In this document: positions 1 through 8,427 of the stretch, piece by piece
Position numbering within the stretch: position 1 is the stretch's first letter
How the letters are laid out: each line of letters begins with the position of its first letter
From: Phycisphaerales bacterium
GTDB lineage: Bacteria; Planctomycetota; Phycisphaerae; Phycisphaerales; JAGLTS01
Direction: 5' to 3'
NCBI GenBank assembly: GCA_023135165.1
Contig: JAGLTS010000024.1
Location: forward strand, 62,001 to 126,000
Length of the DNA stretch: 64,000 bases
Made by a program: the position numbers and the translations under genes
Notes under the pieces: model-generated
Seen by the model: the letters and a program-made list of their open reading frames with translations, nothing else
Database searches by the model: none
What the model was told of the DNA's origin: nothing

Positions 1-383
1 TCGACGATGCGGCGGGCGAGGCGGGGACTGCGCAACAGCGCCGCCCCGCCGTTCCTCCCGGTGACCTTCTCGACGGGACAACCCATGTTCAGATCGACGA
101 GATCGGCGCCGTGGTCAACCGCCCATTTTGCCCCGTCTGCCAGAAGCGCCGGATCACACCCGTACAGTTGCATGGCGACCGGGTGCTCTCGCTCGTCGAT
201 CCGCGCGAGCACCAGGCTGCCTGCGGACTCGTCGAGCAGACCGCGTGGATGGAGCAGCTCTGTGCATGTCAGCCCCAGCCCGCCGAGCGAACGGCAGACG
301 AGGCGGAACGCCAGATCGCAGTGACCCGCGATCGGGGCGAGCAGCAGGTTCGTCTCGAGATGAACGTCGCCGATGGCAAGCAT
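1..383 (-). CDS. dus: tRNA-dihydrouridine synthase (Dus), N-terminal part, truncated by window edge
   Basis: Reading the minus strand from ATG at 383 gives 127 codons that run off the window start. The protein opens with LAIGDVHLETNLLLAPIAGH, the flavin-barrel start typical of Dus proteins (the family usually has LAPMAG). It continues with PVAMQLYG and then DLVDLNMGCPVEKVTGRNGG, which matches the Dus signature D-x-N-x-GCP-x-K; the catalytic Cys and FMN-binding region normally follow and lie beyond the edge. An in-frame stop codon lies 15 nt upstream of the ATG, so the start is well bounded. Dus enzymes reduce uridine to dihydrouridine in the tRNA D-loop using FMN and NAD(P)H. The gene is divergent from nadB with about 90 bp between them. 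Which Dus subfamily it belongs to cannot be told from this part. Confidence 0.85.
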   Translation of the reverse strand, partial: MLAIGDVHLETNLLLAPIAGHCDLAFRLVCRSLGGLGLTCTELLHPRGLLDESAGSLVLARIDEREHPVAMQLYGCDPALLADGAKWAVDHGADLVDLNMGCPVEKVTGRNGGAALLRSPRLARRIV

Positions 384-475
384 GGCGTGCTCATGCTAGG
401 CGGCGGGGTGGGAGGATGCGACGCGGGCGCGAAGCCGCGAGCGGCGGCGGCGAGTGAATCGCCTACAATGCAGCC

Positions 476-2146
476 ATGCACGCGCTGTTCAATGACCGTC
501 GATATCTGATCCCGTTCCGCTCGACGCTGTTGCCTCAGATCTTCACGGACACGCTCGTCATCGGGGCGGGCGTCGCAGGGGCGAGGGCGGCGATCGCAGC
601 GGCGGAGCACGGCGATGTCATCATCCTCTGCAAGCAGGAGCTTGAGCAATCCAACACCGCTCGCGCGCAGGGCGGCATGGCGGCGGTGCTCACGGATGAC
701 GACTCGCTCGACTCACACATGAACGACACGATCGCAGGCGGCGCGGGGCTGTGCGACCTTGCTGCCGTCCGCCACATCCTCGGCGGCATCCCCGATCGAG
801 TCCACGAACTCATCAACTGGGGAATGCGTTTTGACCGCGAGGAAAACGGCGAACTCTCGTTCGGCCTGGAAGGAGCGCACAGCCATCGCCGCATCCTCCA
901 CGCGGATGGCGACGCCACGGGCAAGGAACTCGTCCGCTGTCTCGGCGAACGGATCACCCAGCACGAGCGCATCCGCGTCTTCTGCGAATGTTTCGCCCTC
1001 GATCTCATCACGCCACAGACCAACGGCAACGGCCCCGTCATGGGAGCGGTGACGCACCATCCGACGCACGGCTTGCAGATGATCTGGGCGAAGGCGACGA
1101 TCATCGCCACGGGTGGGGTGGGCCAGATCTTCCGCGAGACCACGAATCCCAACGTCGCCACGGGTGACGGCCTGGCGATGGCGCACCGAGCCGGCGCATC
1201 GCTCGCCGACTTGGCGATGGTGCAATTCCACCCGACCACGCTGTACGTCGCGGGAGGCAGCCGATCGCTCATCAGCGAGGCGGTGCGAGGCGAGGGCGCT
1301 CATCTGGTCGACCGCTCCGGCTATCGTTTCATGGTCGATGAACACAAGCTGGCTGAACTCGCCCCGCGCGATGTCGTCAGCCGAGCGATTATGCGCCACA
1401 TTGCGAAAACAGGCGAGACACACGTGTTCCTCGACGTCAGACCCATCGGCCTGGCGCGCTTTGTCCAACGATTCCCCGCCATTTCCGACGTGCTGGAACA
1501 GTTTGGCATCAAGCCGGGCGTGGACCTGATCCCCGTTCACCCCGCAGCGCATTTCATGGTCGGCGGCATTTGGGTTGACCGGTACGCGCGCTCCGATCTG
1601 CCGGGCCTGTACGCCTGCGGCGAGGTCGCATGCACCGGCCTGCACGGCGCGAATCGGCTCGCGAGCAACAGCCTCAGCGAGAGCCTCGTCTGCGGCGCCG
1701 TCGCCGGAGCAACCGCCCGCGAAATGCAGGAACCGACCAACGGCTGGGGCGTTCCGGCCCGGCCCGCACCTACCGCCGTCATCAGCGATATCCCCATCAG
1801 CGAGCACGGCGAACTCGACCTCGCCGACGTTCGCCAGAGCCTGCGATCCGTCATGTGGCGCAACGTCGGCATCGAGCGCCACGGCGCCAAGCTCGCCGAC
1901 GTGCTCGACATGTGCGACTTCTGGGCGCGCTACACGCTGGACAAAATCTTCGACGAACCGGCCGGCTGGGAAACGCAGAACATGCTCCTGCTCGGAGCGA
2001 TGATCACGCGCTCGGCGCTGTGGCGCTGTGAATCGCGCGGCGTGCACATGCGGACGGATCATCCCAAACCGCGTGACGAGTACGTGCTTCACGACATGTG
2101 GAAGACAGGCGCCGCGGACCCGACGCCCATCGCCGTAACGACGTAG
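476..2146 (+). CDS. nadB: L-aspartate oxidase
   Basis: A 556-residue flavoprotein of the NadB/succinate dehydrogenase flavoprotein family. It oxidises L-aspartate to iminoaspartate, the first step of de novo NAD synthesis, and normally works with quinolinate synthase NadA, which is not in this window. The FAD-binding VIGAGVAG lies at residues 28-35, followed by RAQGGMAAVL. HSHRRILHADGDATGKEL occurs near residue 135 and FHPTTLY near 248. The family-specific HGANRLASNSLSESLV lies near 389-404, which separates NadB from fumarate reductase/SdhA. The length is close to that of E. coli NadB (540). The C-terminal helical domain is complete. The next gene starts 9 bp downstream, with its ribosome site overlapping this stop codon. 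Confidence 0.96.
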   Translation: MHALFNDRRYLIPFRSTLLPQIFTDTLVIGAGVAGARAAIAAAEHGDVIILCKQELEQSNTARAQGGMAAVLTDDDSLDSHMNDTIAGGAGLCDLAAVRHILGGIPDRVHELINWGMRFDREENGELSFGLEGAHSHRRILHADGDATGKELVRCLGERITQHERIRVFCECFALDLITPQTNGNGPVMGAVTHHPTHGLQMIWAKATIIATGGVGQIFRETTNPNVATGDGLAMAHRAGASLADLAMVQFHPTTLYVAGGSRSLISEAVRGEGAHLVDRSGYRFMVDEHKLAELAPRDVVSRAIMRHIAKTGETHVFLDVRPIGLARFVQRFPAISDVLEQFGIKPGVDLIPVHPAAHFMVGGIWVDRYARSDLPGLYACGEVACTGLHGANRLASNSLSESLVCGAVAGATAREMQEPTNGWGVPARPAPTAVISDIPISEHGELDLADVRQSLRSVMWRNVGIERHGAKLADVLDMCDFWARYTLDKIFDEPAGWETQNMLLLGAMITRSALWRCESRGVHMRTDHPKPRDEYVLHDMWKTGAADPTPIAVTT

Positions 2147-2155
2147 GAGGAGCTT

Positions 2156-2644
2156 GTGATCCCTCGCTCTGTGTCGACGGCGATCGTACTCATCGCAACC
2201 CTCGCTGCGACCGCATGTACGACTCAGACCGCGCCGACCCCCGCCGCAACCGCTCGGCCGGTCCATCCGTGGATGCACGAAGCCGAGGATGGGGCCATCA
2301 CGCTCGCCACATCCGACCCCATGCAGGTGATGAACGTGATCGCATGGGCGCTCCAGAACCGCCGACACGATCTGTTGCTCGATCAGGTCATCAGCGAGGA
2401 GACCAAGGCGGAATACCGGAGCGTCGGGCGTGATCCCATCGAAGCGGTCCAGTGGCTCGTCGCGAACGAAGGCGATGTCTATCGCATGTTCAATCTCATC
2501 CGCGGTCAGCGCGGCTCGATGCGATCGATCGGGCCGAGGCGCATGCGCCTGCGGGTGGACGGCCAAGCGAGCGAGCACCTCGCTGTGACCATGATGGACA
2601 TCGTGCTCGAGAACCGGAGCTGGCGCCTCGCTGTGATTCGCTGA
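2156..2644 (+). CDS. Putative lipoprotein, unknown function
   Basis: A 162-residue protein starting with GTG at 2156. A strong AGGAGG site overlaps the nadB stop codon, so the two genes are probably co-transcribed. The N-terminus is a lipoprotein signal: two basic or polar residues, a hydrophobic stretch, and a lipobox ending LAATA-C at Cys21. The mature part begins with a Thr/Pro/Ala-rich linker and then a small soluble alpha/beta domain containing a DPMQVMNVIAWALQNRR helix. I do not recognise the family. It is probably exported and lipid-anchored. Any functional link to NAD synthesis is only positional. Confidence 0.8.
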   Translation: MIPRSVSTAIVLIATLAATACTTQTAPTPAATARPVHPWMHEAEDGAITLATSDPMQVMNVIAWALQNRRHDLLLDQVISEETKAEYRSVGRDPIEAVQWLVANEGDVYRMFNLIRGQRGSMRSIGPRRMRLRVDGQASEHLAVTMMDIVLENRSWRLAVIR

Positions 2645-2715
2645 CACGACGCCGGCCACGTGCGTGCGCCTCGCCGATATACTTCTTGTCGTTCCATTCA
2701 CCCGGAGAGTGCATC

Positions 2716-4854
2716 GTGCCCAAACGACAATACCGCTCCGCGCGATCGGTCCGCCAACCGACCGGCGACATCGTGAACCGTCTCCAGCAGCTCGCGCGCA
2801 ACCTCTGGTGGACGTGGAACACCGATGCGCAGCGTCTTTTTCAGGCTGTCGATCCCGGTGAGTGGCGAGCGACGAATCACAACCCGATCACGACCATCGC
2901 CTCCGTTACTCACGAAAGGCGCGCGCAGCTTGAAGCCGACGCTGCGTTCACAGCCAACCTCGCCGACTGCGAGATGCAGCTTGCGCGGTACCTGAAGACG
3001 AAGACGTGGTTCGACCAGACGGCGAGCCGGCGCGAGAAGCGCCTGCACGTCGCCTACTTCTGCGCTGAATACGCGGTTCACGAGTGCATGCAGATGTACG
3101 CGGGCGGGCTGGGCGTCCTTGCGGGCGATCACCTCAAGAGCGCATCGGACCTGGGCATCCCGCTCACCGCCGTCGGACTCATCTACCGACACGGGTACTA
3201 TCGGCAACACCTTGCGCCCGACGGCTCCACGCAGATCGCCTACCCCGAATACGACTTCCGCGACTGGCCCGTCTCCGACACCGGCGTCGTCATTGACATC
3301 CCCTACATGGCGCGAACCGTCAAGGCCAGGATCTGGCGCATGCTCGTCGGCCGCGTCGAACTCTTCCTGCTCGACACCGACATCCCGCACAATCGGCCAC
3401 GCGATCGACACATCACGCAGTTCCTCTACGGCGAAGGCGGCGAGTACCGCATCCAACAGGAGATCATCCTCGGCGTCGGCGGACGCATCGCGCTCGAAAC
3501 GCTCGGCATCGAACCCACCGTCTACCATCTCAACGAGGGACACGCTGCGTTCTGCACACTGCAACGACTGCGACGACTCACCTCGCTCGGCGCTTCCCTC
3601 GACGATGCCATCGACTTCGTCCGCGAGACCACCGTCTTCACAACACACACGCCCGTCCCGGCAGGCAACGATCGCTTTGAGCCGGCGCTTGCGTGGAAGC
3701 ACCTTCAACCGATCGGCCGGGATCTCGGCCTTGCGCGGCGCGATCTGCTCGCTTATGGACGCGAGAACCCCGACGATCCCAACGAGCCGTTCTGCATGCC
3801 CGTCCTGGCGCTCAAGCTCGCTGAACACTGCAACGGCGTGGCGAAACTGCACGGCGAAACGTCGCGCAAGATGTGGCTGCGCGTGTACGGCACGAACGAT
3901 CCTTCGCACGTCCCCATCCGACACGTCACCAACGGCATCCATGTGCAGACATGGCTCGCGCCGGAGGCGACGCCGATCTACCGCAAGTATCTCCGCCCGA
4001 CGTGGGTCGGCGCATTCCCCGATGAGGACTGGTGGGCGAACGTGGATCGCATCCCGCCGGACGAATTGTGGGCCTTGCGCAACGTCCTGCGCGCCAAGCT
4101 CGTTACGTTTATCCGCTCGCGCCTCGCCGACCAGATTGCGAGGCGCAGCGGACCGATCGACGAGCTGATTCACGCCCACCGCACGTTCCGTGAGGATGCG
4201 CTGACGATCGGTTTCGCCCGCAGATTCGCGACGTACAAGCGCGCTCCGCTCATCTTCCGTGACAAGGAACGGCTCGCACGCATCATGGGTGATCCCGATC
4301 GGCCCGTGCAACTCGTCTTCGCGGGCAAGGCGCATCCGCTCGATCCGCAGGGCAAGGCGTTCATCCAACGCATCTATCGCAACGCCAAGTCGGCGGGCTT
4401 CCGCGGGCGCGTGGTGCTCATCGAAGACTACGACATGCACATCGGGCGCATTCTCACCGCCGGCTGCGATGTCTGGCTCAACAACCCCATCAGGCCGATG
4501 GAAGCGTCAGGCACGAGCGGTATGAAGCCGCCGCTGCACGGCGGAATCAACTGCTCCATTCTCGACGGCTGGTGGCCGGAGGGCTACAACAAACGCAACG
4601 GCTGGGCCATCGGCAACGGACAACCGCTCCATTCCCGCGGTGCGCAGGACGCGCATGATGCGCAGTGCATGTACGAACTGCTTGAAAATGACATCATCCC
4701 GAAGTTCTTCGATCGCGGACCGGCCGGCCTGCCCCGGCGCTGGATCACCATGATGAGGGCGTCGATGCGGTCCATCCCCGCCAAGTTCAGTTCGCATCGC
4801 ATGGTCGCGGACTACGTGCAGGACTACTACCTGCCCGCCCACATGGGCGAGTGA
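2716..4854 (+). CDS. glgP: Alpha-glucan (glycogen) phosphorylase
   Basis: A 712-residue phosphorylase of the shorter bacterial/archaeal type (TIGR02094-like). It releases glucose-1-phosphate from glycogen or maltodextrin using pyridoxal phosphate. The N-terminus carries a DUF3417-like region (NRLQQLARNLWWTWN), followed by YFCAEYAVHE and YAGGLGVLAGDHLKSASDLG. The PLP-binding motif EASGTSGMK lies at about residues 596-604, with Lys604 the expected Schiff-base lysine. GTG at 2716 was chosen because GGAGAG lies 7 nt upstream and the family homology begins there; the open frame extends further upstream without similarity. A TATACT -10-like hexamer sits at 2678-2683. The gene follows the lipoprotein gene by about 70 bp and has no other glycogen genes beside it. 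Confidence 0.93.
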   Translation: MPKRQYRSARSVRQPTGDIVNRLQQLARNLWWTWNTDAQRLFQAVDPGEWRATNHNPITTIASVTHERRAQLEADAAFTANLADCEMQLARYLKTKTWFDQTASRREKRLHVAYFCAEYAVHECMQMYAGGLGVLAGDHLKSASDLGIPLTAVGLIYRHGYYRQHLAPDGSTQIAYPEYDFRDWPVSDTGVVIDIPYMARTVKARIWRMLVGRVELFLLDTDIPHNRPRDRHITQFLYGEGGEYRIQQEIILGVGGRIALETLGIEPTVYHLNEGHAAFCTLQRLRRLTSLGASLDDAIDFVRETTVFTTHTPVPAGNDRFEPALAWKHLQPIGRDLGLARRDLLAYGRENPDDPNEPFCMPVLALKLAEHCNGVAKLHGETSRKMWLRVYGTNDPSHVPIRHVTNGIHVQTWLAPEATPIYRKYLRPTWVGAFPDEDWWANVDRIPPDELWALRNVLRAKLVTFIRSRLADQIARRSGPIDELIHAHRTFREDALTIGFARRFATYKRAPLIFRDKERLARIMGDPDRPVQLVFAGKAHPLDPQGKAFIQRIYRNAKSAGFRGRVVLIEDYDMHIGRILTAGCDVWLNNPIRPMEASGTSGMKPPLHGGINCSILDGWWPEGYNKRNGWAIGNGQPLHSRGAQDAHDAQCMYELLENDIIPKFFDRGPAGLPRRWITMMRASMRSIPAKFSSHRMVADYVQDYYLPAHMGE

Positions 4855-4899
4855 TGCCGCGCGACGACCCCGGCAGCAAGCCGTCTACGCCACACATGC

Positions 4900-5877
4900 C
4901 TATTGCCACAACGCGAACGCCGCTGGTATCACCCACCGAAGCAAAACACCACAGAGCAGCACGCTCCCAAGGAGGAATCGACGGGCCCAGACCTGTTGCC
5001 GGTACCGCTCAGCACCGTCGCCAATCAAGAACGTCACTCGCGGAAAAACATAATCGTAGATCTGCGATACAAAGCACCCAGCGACGAGAGCCATCACCAG
5101 AGGGATCCACGATAACAGACCCGCATGAGGCGGAGACATCCTCGAAGCATCCAACTGAGTTTCTAACTCGTGGGCGCTATCGTCTAGTGGGCTCGCCGCC
5201 TCTGGGCTGATGGCCTTCAAGTCCTCATACGCCACAAGCGCCGCCTGTGCCGTTTGCTCCCACTGCACGCTCTGCCTCCACGCGAGGATGCGTGGCACCA
5301 CTGCACCAAGAATGGTCAGGAGAAGGAGGCTGCTCCACAGGGTGATCGCTAGCCGATGATGTCGGCCGAGGAAGCCAAGTAGGCGATCACTGGGGCATCG
5401 AATCACGGAGTACAACTGACGTGTATTCCGAAGTTCATGCACAATGCTGTTATGCACCCGCGATAGAAGCTCTGCATCGCCGGACTCAGCACGAATCAAC
5501 ACTGCTGCGCAATGCACGCTCCCAGTTGCATCATAGGTCAGCCGAACCGCATCTGACGCAGACGTCACGTTGATGCTAACTGCGGCGATTGGGTCGCCCT
5601 TCGGGTTCCTTAGTTCCCCGACCCCGGCCACGGACGGAAGCACGTTGGGCTTCGTGCGTAAGTAGAAGACCTGTACTTGCTCCGCCGCACCACTCGCGAG
5701 GCAGTCGCTCGTGATCTCCTCCCGGAGGATTCTCTCCATCACCTCAAGAGCAGCCTGGTTGACGAGATAGGATCCATGGAAGTCGCGGGACAGGCTACTT
5801 CGTTCCACAGCCGATGGCGGGCGTTCTTGGATCTCATCTGGTGGTTTCGATTCAGAGGTCATGCCAAATGTGAGCAT
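4900..5877 (-). CDS. Hypothetical membrane protein with three C-terminal transmembrane segments
   Basis: About 325 residues. I recognise no family. The N-terminal half is soluble and mixed (ERSSLSRDFHGSYLVNQAAL, then a Cys-containing segment). The second half has three hydrophobic stretches: LAITLWSSLLLLTILGAVV, LLSWIPLVMALVAGCFV and LLGSVLLCGVLLRWVIPAAF. The first and second are separated by a helical stretch of about 60 residues. The start is uncertain: ATG at 5877 (MLTFGM), ATG at 5862 (MTSESK) and GTG at 5940 are all in frame, and none has a good ribosome site. Its DNA looks somewhat less GC-rich than neighbouring genes, which may indicate later acquisition. It lies convergent to glgP and downstream, on the same strand, of tRNA-Gln and its terminator. 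Confidence 0.65.
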   Translation of the reverse strand: MLTFGMTSESKPPDEIQERPPSAVERSSLSRDFHGSYLVNQAALEVMERILREEITSDCLASGAAEQVQVFYLRTKPNVLPSVAGVGELRNPKGDPIAAVSINVTSASDAVRLTYDATGSVHCAAVLIRAESGDAELLSRVHNSIVHELRNTRQLYSVIRCPSDRLLGFLGRHHRLAITLWSSLLLLTILGAVVPRILAWRQSVQWEQTAQAALVAYEDLKAISPEAASPLDDSAHELETQLDASRMSPPHAGLLSWIPLVMALVAGCFVSQIYDYVFPRVTFLIGDGAERYRQQVWARRFLLGSVLLCGVLLRWVIPAAFALWQ

Positions 5878-6045
5878 ACAGACGCCGTGCCGGATGGAGA
5901 AGGGGGGAAAGAAGGTCAGCCCACTTCTTAGCTTTATCACGATTCTCCCCGGTCACCGCGGGCGGATTGCCGGGTGCCAGGGCGTTGGATGTGGGCTGGC
6001 ACGGCGAAGCCACATCGCTATGTGGTCGGGGGGCGTGGAACCCAA

Positions 6046-6074
6046 CAAAAAAGCCCGGCCTTGCGGGCGGGCTT
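6046..6074 (-). terminator. Rho-independent terminator after tRNA-Gln
   Basis: On the minus strand a 7-bp stem AAGCCCG/CGGGCTT with a GC-rich loop is followed by a run of T. It starts about 9 nt after the 3' end of tRNA-Gln, as expected for a tRNA transcription unit ending there. Confidence 0.85.
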
Positions 6075-6082
6075 GGAGGAAG

Positions 6083-6154
6083 CTGGGGATCCAGGACTCG
6101 AACCTGGACTAAATGAACCAGAATCACTCGTGCTACCAATTACACCAATCCCCA
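6083..6154 (-). tRNA. tRNA-Gln (anticodon CTG)
   Basis: The minus strand folds as a cloverleaf. Acceptor TGGGGAT pairs with ATCCCCA, the discriminator is G and no CCA is encoded. The anticodon stem AGTGA/TCATT holds the loop TTCTGGT, giving anticodon CTG. The T-arm contains GGTTCGAGTCC. The U1-A72 acceptor start (TGGGG) is typical of glutamine tRNAs. A terminator follows immediately. Confidence 0.93.
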
Positions 6155-6230
6155 AATCACTCTCGTGATGCCGCATTCTAGCGGCTGCGGCGATCGGCTG
6201 CACGGGAAGATCCGGACGTTTTCGCCGCCG

Positions 6231-7274
6231 TCAACCTGCCTCGGCTCGGGGGTGGGCGTCGTCGTAACTGTCCCGCATCCGCTGCGTCGTCAGGTGCGTG
6301 TACACCTGCGTCGTCGAGAGCGACTGGTGGCCGAGCAACTCCTGCACGCTGCGGAGGTCAGCCCCGTTGTCGAGCAGGTGCGTGGCGAAGCTGTGACGCA
6401 ACGTGTGCGGGCTGATGCCCGGGTCCAGCCCAATGATGCGGAGGTACTTGTCAAGCTTCCGGCGGACGGATCGTGAGCTGAGTCGTCTGCCGTGCTTGTT
6501 GACAAAGAGCGGCCTGGGCGAGCCGTCGGCATGGGTTTCCCATACGCCCTGGAAATGCGCATCCGCCTGGATGACGGTGATGTAGTGTCGCAGTGCGGCG
6601 AGTGCGTGCGAGCCGAGCGGGACGAGTCGTTCGCGCCGACCCTTGCCTTGGACTCGGAGCGCTTCGCCGGTCTCATCCATGTCTTCGAGGTTCAGGCCGA
6701 CCAGTTCGCTCACGCGGATTCCCGTGCTGTAGAGCGTTTCGAGCATGGCGCGGTCACGCGCCCCGAGCGTGGTCGTGTCGTCGGGTGCGGAGAGGAGGTG
6801 TTCGACCTGCTCGACGGTGATGGCCTTCGGAAGGCGTTTGGTCTGCCTCGGCGTGCGAATGAGGATCATCGGGTTGGCGGCGACGGCATTGCGGCGCAGC
6901 GCCCACTTGTAGAAGGACCGGAGCGTGGCGATCTTGCGTGCGAGCGTCGATGAGGAGTAGTTCTGCTCGCTGAGGAAGCTCAGGAAGCCGCGGATGCCGT
7001 CGGCGTCGAGTTCGCAGATGAGCTTGGTGAGCGGCTGGGGCGAGATCGTCGCGATCACGCCGCTGTCGCTGCCCGCGAGTCCGGGTTCTTCGCCGAGCCG
7101 TCGCCTGCACTCGGTGGCCTCGACCTCCGGATCGGGCGTGATGTCGAACTCATCCGCAAGGTATGCGATGTACTGGCGCAGGTCGGCTCCGTAGCATCGC
7201 GCGGTGTACGGGCTGAAGTGCCGTTCGTCGACGAGATAAGACAAGAAGGCGTCAATGAATGGGAGGCTAGTCAT
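6231..7274 (-). CDS. xerC: Xer-family tyrosine recombinase (XerC/XerD-like)
   Basis: A 347-residue site-specific recombinase. The N-terminal SAM-like core-binding domain has FLSYLVDERHFSPYTARCYG near the start. The catalytic domain shows GIRVSELVGLNLED (first Arg), RVQGKGRRERLVPL (Lys-bearing hairpin), HTLRHSFATHLLDNGADL (His-x-x-Arg), LGHQSLSTTQVYTHL (His and nucleophilic Tyr). The pattern is that of the Xer proteins that resolve chromosome dimers at dif, rather than of phage integrases. Compared with the usual ~300 residues it carries an extra segment of roughly 45 residues (about 43-88) inside the core-binding domain. Only one Xer gene is visible, so whether it is the C or D partner is undecided. 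It lies 76 bp upstream of tRNA-Gln on the same strand. Confidence 0.9.
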   Translation of the reverse strand: MTSLPFIDAFLSYLVDERHFSPYTARCYGADLRQYIAYLADEFDITPDPEVEATECRRRLGEEPGLAGSDSGVIATISPQPLTKLICELDADGIRGFLSFLSEQNYSSSTLARKIATLRSFYKWALRRNAVAANPMILIRTPRQTKRLPKAITVEQVEHLLSAPDDTTTLGARDRAMLETLYSTGIRVSELVGLNLEDMDETGEALRVQGKGRRERLVPLGSHALAALRHYITVIQADAHFQGVWETHADGSPRPLFVNKHGRRLSSRSVRRKLDKYLRIIGLDPGISPHTLRHSFATHLLDNGADLRSVQELLGHQSLSTTQVYTHLTTQRMRDSYDDAHPRAEAG

Positions 7275-7530
7275 CGCAACATCGCTCCTGCACTCCCTCG
7301 CAAGGGAGCATGCATGGTGTCATCACACAGGCGTTCGGCGGAGGCGCTCACACGTCACGGCCCGGGCTGGACGGCGTGATGCGACACATCCCGCGGGTGC
7401 GGAACTGGCGCCACGTCGGTGCCCGACCTGTGATGCGATCCCTGTCTTGTTCATGATAGGCTGCGCATCCGCTGAAAACCCTTCTCTCAGCCCGGAACCG
7501 GCCGAGTAGGGATCGGCGCAGCGTCGGGTA

Positions 7531-8256
7531 CTATGGTTCAGCCGCGATTCGGCTCAGTCGCATCCGCTCACGATCGAGCAGCTCGGATACGAGCCGATGG
7601 CTGACGAACTGCGTGTACAGCTCCATGCTCTTGAGGTATCGCTCCCACCCCAGGGCTGTCTTCGGATCGCACCTGCCCTGGGCGTAGAACCGCACAGCAG
7701 CGCGGACATCCTCCGCCGCTGCATTCATGTGGATGGAAGCGCTGGTCGGCTGATTGGCAGCCTGGACTTGCCGAAGTGTGAGATCGGTATGCGAACCGAT
7801 CAAGTCCTTGTGCGGGTCGAAGCTGCCCATTGATCCAGCCGGCTGGGCCGTCACGTACAGAGTGACGTTCACGCCGTACACGGGTGGGTCGTACGGGTCA
7901 TACGCGGTGACGGTCCCGACGACCAAGCCGTCGATCCCCATCGTTCGACAGAGGACGAGCGCCTGCTCGGGTGAGTCGATGGTGGAGACATCCAAGGCAG
8001 TCATGGCCGAGAGAACGCGATTGACCGGGACGGTGTAGATGCCCTGGACGGAGGCGTCGAGCGCGTGCGTGAGCCGGTCGGCGAGGATGATGCCGTCGGC
8101 GAGCGACGTGCCGGACTCATTTCGCAACGGGGCGACGGCCCAGACCTGTTCGTCGAGGTAGGGACTGACGAGCTTGTCAGGATAGGGCGTCCGGCAGCCG
8201 GGCAGCGCGGCGGTGCAGCTCAGCGCGAGCGCCCAGATGATGAGCGAGCGCTTCAC
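7531..8256 (-). CDS. Putative outer-membrane-associated lipoprotein
   Basis: A 241-residue protein starting with GTG at 8256, which is preceded by GGGAAAG and immediately followed by a lipoprotein signal (KRSLIIWALALSC, lipobox ALPG-C). The mature N-terminus contains VWAVAPLRNESGTSLADG, a pattern seen in CsgG/FlgO/GNA1162-type lipoproteins that act in curli, flagellar or surface assembly. A C-terminal helical segment follows. An earlier ATG at 8307 is possible but would put extra residues before the signal. It lies downstream of the PD40 lipoprotein gene with a hairpin-rich 171-bp gap, so the two may form one unit. The family assignment is tentative. Confidence 0.75.
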   Translation of the reverse strand: MKRSLIIWALALSCTAALPGCRTPYPDKLVSPYLDEQVWAVAPLRNESGTSLADGIILADRLTHALDASVQGIYTVPVNRVLSAMTALDVSTIDSPEQALVLCRTMGIDGLVVGTVTAYDPYDPPVYGVNVTLYVTAQPAGSMGSFDPHKDLIGSHTDLTLRQVQAANQPTSASIHMNAAAEDVRAAVRFYAQGRCDPKTALGWERYLKSMELYTQFVSHRLVSELLDRERMRLSRIAAEP

Positions 8257-8359
8257 AGCTTTCCCATGCGCTGCGGCGCGATGAACATGGAACTGTGCAC
8301 TTGTCATGGCGTCCTGCCTCACAACGCGGATCTCCGCCCGCGGATGGTGGACCGACGGT

Positions 8360-8415
8360 GTTCCCGCCCGGCGGGAACGGTCGAAACGATGGTCCAACAG
8401 TTATGTCGGACCATC
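8360..8415 (-). other. Two inverted repeats between two lipoprotein genes
   Basis: GTTCCCGCC-C-GGCGGGAAC (8360-8378) and GATGGTCC/GGACCATC with a 12-nt spacer (8388-8415) lie in tandem in the gap between the PD40 lipoprotein gene and the downstream lipoprotein gene. Both could fold in the minus-strand mRNA. No T-run follows either, so they are not classic intrinsic terminators; they could stabilise mRNA or bind a regulator. Confidence 0.5.
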
Positions 8416-8427
8416 GAGCAGGTAACT

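Noticed and set aside
713-2701. 662-residue open frame antisense to nadB
   Set aside because: It is the GC-driven mirror of nadB; its His/Arg/Asp-rich translation has no domain and nadB motifs are unambiguous.
5985-6026. REP-like hairpins (CCACAT-CGCT-ATGTGG and TGGC...GCCA) near the unknown membrane gene
   Set aside because: Short arms and no second copy in the window; cannot be separated from chance in GC-rich DNA.
6083-7274. Integrative element at tRNA-Gln
   Set aside because: I found no second copy of the tRNA 3' end, and the recombinase has Xer-type rather than phage-integrase features. Kept only as a low-interest finding.
7255-7509. Small open frame ending in a lipobox-like GCASAEN segment
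   Set aside because: It overlaps the recombinase start, has no ribosome site, and most of its translation is Arg/His-rich and featureless.
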